Shown here one piece after another: positions 58,973 through 63,472 of a stretch of 63,472 bases of DNA. The position numbers and the translations under genes are program-made. The stretch is from an uncultured Collinsella sp. GTDB taxonomy: Bacteria; Actinomycetota; Coriobacteriia; Coriobacteriales; Coriobacteriaceae. The stretch spans positions 1 through 63,472 of the forward strand of contig CAKTVQ010000008.1 of assembly GCA_934630375.1 (NCBI GenBank). Reading direction: 5' to 3'. The stretch's first letter is position 1; each line of letters starts with the position of its first letter. The notes under the pieces are model-generated. The model saw only the letters and a list, made by a program, of their open reading frames with translations. It was not told the DNA's origin and ran no database searches.

Positions 58973-61146
58973 CCTCCGCTGACCTCCTTAAAAAAGTGTC
59001 GATATCGCATGGCAACCGCATCGCGCAGGGGGCGCGTCGCCACGGAGTCAAGGTTGCAAGCATACCGCAAGAGCTCGACCGCGTCCAAATGGGCCCACTC
59101 GATCAGCTCCTCGTCGGCATCCAGGTCGACAAAGCGCAGAGTCACACCGCCATGCTGGCGGTACCCCAGGATTTCGCCCTCGTGGCGCAGACGAAGGTCC
59201 ATCTGGGCGAGCGTAAAGCCGTCCGAGGTCTTTTCGAGCGACTGGAGGCGGTCTTGTGCCGCCGACGCGCCGCCGTTGCCCTTGGAGTGCGTCATGACCA
59301 GGCACGTGCCCGACACGCTGCCACGGCCCACGCGACCGCGCAGCTGGTGTAGGGCAGCCAAACCAAAGCGCTCGCCGTTCTCGATGAGCATGACGGTGGC
59401 GTTAGGCACGTCGACGCCCACCTCGACCACCGTAGTCGAGACGAGAACGTCGATCTCGCCACGCTTGAAGGCATCGATAACTTGGTCCTTCTCCCCCGCT
59501 GGCATGCGGCCGTGAAGGCGCTCGATGGCAAGACCCGGCAACGCCAGGCGCAGTCGGTCGAGCTCGGTCGCTGTATCGTGCAGCGGCACGGGGACCGCCA
59601 CGCGGCCCTCGTCGTCGCGGGCGATACCGGGAACGTCCTCCAGATCATCGGCCGAGTCACTCGGCTCCACGAGCGGGCAAATCACGTAGGCTTGCTGACC
59701 CTTTTCATGCGCCTCGCGGATGGCGCCATAGGCAAGGTCGCGGCTCGACTCGGTGAGTACGCGTGTCGTCACGCCAGCGCCAGGGACGGGCCGATGGCGG
59801 ATGATGCTCGTGTCCAGATCGCCGTAGACCGAAAGCGCCAGCGTACGCGGGATGGGCGTTGCCGTCATAACGAGCAGATCGGCACCCGGGCCCTTAGCGC
59901 GCAGGGCGTTACGTTGGCCGACGCCAAACCGGTGCTGCTCATCGATGACCACGAGCGACAGATGCTTAAACGCCACGTTATCCGAAAGCACCGCGTGGGT
60001 GCCAAAGAGGACATCGAGCTCGCCCGATTCCAGCTGGGAATGGATCTGCTCGCGCTCGGCCGCCGGCGTGGCGCCCGTCAGGAGCGCCCAGGTCATGCCA
60101 GCCTGCGAGAGCAGAGGGCCGGTCTTATCGGCATATTGACGCGCCAGCACGCCCGTGGGCGCCATAACGCAGGCCTGCGTGCCGCTATCGGCAGCCACAG
60201 CCAGCGCGCAGGCGGCAACGGCGGTCTTGCCGGTACCGACATCGCCCAGCAGCAGGCGGTTCATCACGCGCCCGCCATCGCACATATCGAGCAGGATATC
60301 TTGGAACGCGGCCTCCTGCTCGTCGCTCAGCGAAAACGGCAGGGCCTGCTTGAGCGCGGCCAGGTGCTCGCCCGCGGTGTGGGCATAGGGCACCACATCG
60401 ACCAGGCCGCCGTCGTTGCGCAGGCGCAGCGCCAGCTGCAGGTAGAGGCACTCCTCGTAGGCAAGCCGTGCGCGCGCGATATCGCGCTCAGCCATGCTCG
60501 AGGGAAAGTGGATCGATCGAAGCGCACGAGCATTGCTCATCAGGCGACGTTTAACGCGTAAGCGTGCCGGAATGGGATCAAAGGGATTGCCGACGACCTC
60601 GAGCGCGCCACTTACGATGCGGCGCATCCACGCTTGGCTCACGCCATCACTCACGTAATGGACCGGCAGGATAGTGCCCGCGGCGCGCCCTTCCTCAAGC
60701 TTTTCAAAGTGCGGCGAGGCCATCTGCTTAAAGCCGTAGGCAAACTCGACCTTGCCCATCACGGCCAGGCGGTCGCCTTGCTTAAGCTGCTGGGCAATCC
60801 AGGGCTGGCGGAAAAAGGCGACCTGCAGTACACCCGTCTCGTCAACGAGTGAGACCTCGGTCACCTGCATGCGCGGACGCGGCTGCTTTTGGACGATACG
60901 GTCGACCGTGGCGATGATGGTGCACACGGTACCGATGGGCGCCATCTCGATGGACCAGGAGCGCGTAAAGTCGAGGTATCGATGAGGGATATGGAGAAGG
61001 AGGTCCCCCACCGTCCGAATTCCCAGACGGCGAAGGGCCTCCTCACGTTTACCCGAAACATATTTGAGTCGCGCGATATCCTCGTCGAGCGCATTGCTCT
61101 GGGCAAAGCGCTCCGAGACGCGCGGCACGGAGCACAGTTCGGACAT
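58969..61146 (-). CDS. recG: ATP-dependent DNA helicase RecG
   Basis: A 725-residue branch-migration helicase: N-terminal wedge/OB region (TVGDLLLHIPHRYLDFT), helicase motif I LLLGDVGTGKTAVAA, motif II VVIDEQHRFGVGQR, motif III TATPIPRTLAL and the motif V-VI region QLRGRVGRGS. It starts 10 bases after the DAK2 protein stop. Confidence 0.95.
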   Translation of the reverse strand: MSELCSVPRVSERFAQSNALDEDIARLKYVSGKREEALRRLGIRTVGDLLLHIPHRYLDFTRSWSIEMAPIGTVCTIIATVDRIVQKQPRPRMQVTEVSLVDETGVLQVAFFRQPWIAQQLKQGDRLAVMGKVEFAYGFKQMASPHFEKLEEGRAAGTILPVHYVSDGVSQAWMRRIVSGALEVVGNPFDPIPARLRVKRRLMSNARALRSIHFPSSMAERDIARARLAYEECLYLQLALRLRNDGGLVDVVPYAHTAGEHLAALKQALPFSLSDEQEAAFQDILLDMCDGGRVMNRLLLGDVGTGKTAVAACALAVAADSGTQACVMAPTGVLARQYADKTGPLLSQAGMTWALLTGATPAAEREQIHSQLESGELDVLFGTHAVLSDNVAFKHLSLVVIDEQHRFGVGQRNALRAKGPGADLLVMTATPIPRTLALSVYGDLDTSIIRHRPVPGAGVTTRVLTESSRDLAYGAIREAHEKGQQAYVICPLVEPSDSADDLEDVPGIARDDEGRVAVPVPLHDTATELDRLRLALPGLAIERLHGRMPAGEKDQVIDAFKRGEIDVLVSTTVVEVGVDVPNATVMLIENGERFGLAALHQLRGRVGRGSVSGTCLVMTHSKGNGGASAAQDRLQSLEKTSDGFTLAQMDLRLRHEGEILGYRQHGGVTLRFVDLDADEELIEWAHLDAVELLRYACNLDSVATRPLRDAVAMRYRHFFKEVSGG

Positions 61147-61156
61147 AGGCAGTTGC

Positions 61157-62818
61157 CTACTCGATCGAGAAGATCACGGGATAGAGCGGCTGCTCGCCAC
61201 GATGGGCGTCAATCTCCAGATCGGGCTGGGCCTCCTCAATGGCGTCGACAATCTCCTGGAAGGCCTCATCGGACAGCTCCTCGCCGGCCAGAATCGTCAG
61301 CGCGTCGCCCTCCTCTTCCTCCTGCATTCGGTTGATGCAATCGAGCGTGACCTGCTTCACGTCGGAGCCGACCACATCGATGGAGCCGGCAATGATACCC
61401 ATGACGTCACCGGAGTGAATCGGAGAGCCGTCGGAGGCGCTGGAATCGCGCACGGCACGGGTGACCTCGCCATCGCGAACCTCACTGATGGCGTCGACCA
61501 TAGCGGCGACGGCATCCTCGAGCTCGGAATCGGGCAGGACCGCGAACAGCGCGGAGAAGGCCTGCGGAACGGTCTTGGTGGGAACGACGGCGACCTTCTT
61601 GTCGGTGCAGGCAGAGGCAGCGGCCTCGGCGGCCATGCGGATGTTGCCGTTATTGGGCAGGATGATGACCGAGGTCGCGTTGACCTGGTCGACGGCGCCC
61701 AGCAGATCTGCAGTCGAGGGGTTCATGGTCTGACCACCCGACACGATCACGTCGACGCCGAGGGACTTGAGGATGTCGGCCTCGCCGGAACCGGCGGCAA
61801 CGGCGACAAAGCCCAGGGCCTTCGCGGGCTCGGCGGCCTTCTCCTGATCCTCGTGGATCTTGGCGGTACGGTCGTGGGCCTCCATCTCCATATTATGGAT
61901 AAAGACCTCATAGATCTGACCAAGCTGCAGCATGTGCTCGAGCACCAGGTTGGGGGTGTTGGAGTGCACGTGAATCTTGTAGTCGGGGTAGGCACCCACG
62001 AGCAGCTCGCAGTCGCCCATGGAGCCCAGGAACTTAAGGCACTCGTCCTCGTCAAAGGGAGCGTCGGCCTTAAAGAGGAACTCGTTGCAGTAGCGGAACT
62101 CCGAGCCCTCCCAATCGTCGTTGGCCTCGATCTCAACACGACCAAGGGCCGCGTCGCGGGCAGAGCCAGCGGAATCAAACGTGGCGGAGAAATCCTCGAC
62201 AACGGTGCTGCGGCCAAGAGCGGCGGCTACAAAGTTCTCAAGGAAAATAGCAAAGCCAAAGGCGCCGGAGTCGACCACGCCGTTCTCCTTCAGAACGGGC
62301 AGCAGGTCGGGCGTGCGGGCGACAGACTGATATGCCTCGACGACGATAGCGTCGAGCGCGTCCTCGGCCGAGAACTTCTTCTTCTCGCACTCGTCGGCCT
62401 TGGTCGAGACATCGCGCAGCACCGTGAGGATCGTGCCCTCGATGGGCTTGCGGACGGCCTGGAAGGCGACCTTGACGGCTCGGCGGAACGCATAGGCGAT
62501 GTTGGCGGACGTAATGGGCTCGTCGGCGGAGACAAGGCCCTCGGCTACGCCGCGCAGGATCTGCGAGGTGATGACGCCGGAGTTGCCGCGGGCGCCCATC
62601 AGGGAGCCGTGGGTGATGGCGCCGGCAATGGCCTCCATGTCGGCATCGGCGGGAAGGGCGGAGAGCTCCTTGGTCACCGAGGCGAGCGTGAGCGACATGT
62701 TGGTGCCGGTGTCACCGTCGGGCACGGGGAAGACGTTGAGCTTATTGATCTCCTCGGCCTTGTCGGAAACGGCAGCCGCAGCGATCGGAAAACAGGTGCG
62801 AATGGTCTTTGCAATCAT
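61157..62818 (-). CDS. DAK2-domain fatty acid kinase FakA-like protein
   Basis: A 553-residue protein. The DAK2/DhaL domain fills the first ~200 residues (NVFPVPDGDTGTNMSLTL with the Mg-binding aspartates, and GARGNSGVITSQIL), followed by the middle and C-terminal FakA domains (VVSGGQTMNPSTADLLGA). FakA works with a FakB fatty-acid carrier, not seen here, to phosphorylate exogenous fatty acids; that pathway joins PlsX encoded downstream. The Asp23 gene lies just upstream (27 bases). Confidence 0.9.
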   Translation of the reverse strand: MIAKTIRTCFPIAAAAVSDKAEEINKLNVFPVPDGDTGTNMSLTLASVTKELSALPADADMEAIAGAITHGSLMGARGNSGVITSQILRGVAEGLVSADEPITSANIAYAFRRAVKVAFQAVRKPIEGTILTVLRDVSTKADECEKKKFSAEDALDAIVVEAYQSVARTPDLLPVLKENGVVDSGAFGFAIFLENFVAAALGRSTVVEDFSATFDSAGSARDAALGRVEIEANDDWEGSEFRYCNEFLFKADAPFDEDECLKFLGSMGDCELLVGAYPDYKIHVHSNTPNLVLEHMLQLGQIYEVFIHNMEMEAHDRTAKIHEDQEKAAEPAKALGFVAVAAGSGEADILKSLGVDVIVSGGQTMNPSTADLLGAVDQVNATSVIILPNNGNIRMAAEAAASACTDKKVAVVPTKTVPQAFSALFAVLPDSELEDAVAAMVDAISEVRDGEVTRAVRDSSASDGSPIHSGDVMGIIAGSIDVVGSDVKQVTLDCINRMQEEEEGDALTILAGEELSDEAFQEIVDAIEEAQPDLEIDAHRGEQPLYPVIFSIE

Positions 62819-62845
62819 GGGTATTTGAATCTCCGTTTTCGGATG

Positions 62846-63202
62846 CTAGTTCAGACGGCTCTTGAGCGCGTCGATATGGATGCCGATCTTAAGGCTGGCG
62901 GGATCGATCTGGGCGATCTCCTGCAGGGTAAAGGCAACGGAGCTCGAAAGATTGTGGCAAACGGACTTCATGTTGACGCCGTTCTCGAGCACGACGTGAA
63001 GATCGACCGTAAGGCCGTTCTCGTCGGCGGAGACAAGCACGCCCTTGCGGAGGCGCTGACCGGCAAGCAGGCGCACGCTCTCGGCGCCTTGGAGCTGCTC
63101 AGCCATACCGACAACGCCATAGCACGTCATCGCGGCATAACCGGCAATATCGGCAATAACGTCGTTCGAGACGCTCAGGCTGCCGTTAATGGTCTCAGAC
63201 AC
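62846..63202 (-). CDS. Asp23/Gls24 family envelope stress protein (YloU-like)
   Basis: About 118 residues with the Asp23 pattern (VIADIAGYAAMTCYGVVGM, NVHVVLE-like strand LTVDLHVVLENG, IHIDALKS). It precedes the DAK2 protein as yloU precedes yloV in Bacillus. The start is a GTG at 63202 with AAGGAG 6 bases upstream. A -10-like TAGAAT lies about 56 bases upstream (minus strand) without a clear -35. The gap 63203-63360 shows no gene. Confidence 0.87.
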   Translation of the reverse strand: MSETINGSLSVSNDVIADIAGYAAMTCYGVVGMAEQLQGAESVRLLAGQRLRKGVLVSADENGLTVDLHVVLENGVNMKSVCHNLSSSVAFTLQEIAQIDPASLKIGIHIDALKSRLN

Positions 63203-63360
63203 AAGAATCTCCTTATCTGGTGCTCGCGGCACCATGTCGTGGGAGCAATCACTGCAATATTCTACAACGACCGCGCCATGTTGAGGTGGTGGGTCGCGGG
63301 ATTACATCCTCGACACGAAATGTTGATATGGCAACGTTCGAGTCAAGTGGTCGCGGCATG

Positions 63361-63390
63361 AAAAAACCCGCCGCAAAAGCGACGGGTTTT
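63361..63390 (-). terminator. Rho-independent terminator of tRNA-Asn
   Basis: AAACCCG and CGGGTTT pair around a short inner stem and a TTTT-type loop; on the minus strand TTTTTT follows. It lies 6 bases after the tRNA. Confidence 0.85.
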
Positions 63391-63396
63391 ACAACC

Positions 63397-63471
63397 TGGC
63401 TCCCCGGGTAGGACTCGAACCTACAACAGCGCGGTTAACAGCCGCGTGCTCTACCATTGAGCTACCGAGGA
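63397..63471 (-). tRNA. tRNA-Asn (anticodon GTT)
   Basis: A 75-base cloverleaf with acceptor stem TCCTCGG/CCGGGGA, D-arm GCTCAATGGTAGAGC, anticodon stem GCGGC/ACCGC-type around the GTT anticodon, T-loop TTCGAGT, discriminator G and an encoded CCA. It is complete within one base of the right edge. Confidence 0.95.
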
Positions 63472-63472
63472 A

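Noticed and set aside
61064..63361. Plus-strand open frame of 765 codons opposite the DAK2 protein and an Asp23 gene
   Set aside because: Spans two real minus-strand genes and their gap; composition is that of an antisense frame.

Overview
The window looks like a chromosomal segment of a Coriobacteriia (Actinobacteria) species close to Collinsella. The reasons are high GC with strong GC3 bias, conserved housekeeping blocks in an actinobacterial/firmicute-like order, Gram-positive features (Asp23/Gls24 proteins, SigB-type sigma factor, HPr with Ser46, T-box leader) and a PTS-centred sugar metabolism. This assignment is inference from gene content; no 16S rRNA gene is present. Almost every gene is on the minus strand. 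The plus-strand exceptions are the left-edge ABC fragment, an RpiR regulator, a 79-residue membrane protein, a GldA-like dehydrogenase, CobO and a DUF134-NifX protein.

Layout. 0-3 kb: an ABC-ATPase C-terminus, a TetR regulator, a flippase-like membrane protein and three identical tandem tRNA-Glu genes. 3-12.5 kb: cca, then a sugar locus with two PfkB-family kinases, ptsI, ptsH, a fructose-type EIIBCA and a divergent RpiR regulator; a ~270 bp imperfect palindrome lies between ptsH and the EII gene. 12.5-25.7 kb: recN-nadK-tlyA-xseB-nusB-asp23-efp, a prolidase, an AroB-like protein without the expected active-site residues, aroK, yqeG, mltG, ruvX and alaS. 25.8-32.5 kb: an orphan small membrane protein, a stress-sigma operon (DUF948 protein, RsbW-like protein, SigB-type sigma, AI-2E-family permease), rarA, a dGTPase-like HD protein and a lone A24 prepilin peptidase. 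32.5-44.7 kb: a processive GT2, an RluA-family pseudouridine synthase, lspA, a second large palindrome, ileS with an Ile T-box leader, gldA, DUF523, ftsH, cobO and a MATE exporter. 44.8-48.2 kb: an rRNA methyltransferase, folA, thyA and the DUF134-NifX protein behind paired palindromic operators. 48.3-63.5 kb: the classic ffh-ftsY-smc-rnc-acpP-plsX-rpmF-DUF177-coaD-rsmD-recG-fakA-asp23 cluster, ending in tRNA-Asn.

How the genes work together. The PTS genes supply a whole phosphorelay (EI, HPr, EIIBCA) plus kinases for the imported sugar phosphate. The right-hand cluster links lipid synthesis (PlsX, ACP, FakA-like), ribosome maturation (RNase III, L32, DUF177) and protein targeting (Ffh, FtsY). 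The most unusual items are the AroB homologue that has lost all three zinc ligands, the DUF134-NifX fusion with a strong in-frame internal ribosome site, the RsbW-like protein without a recognisable N-box, and several large palindromes and shared hairpin elements. No CRISPR array, prophage, insertion sequence or integrase was seen.
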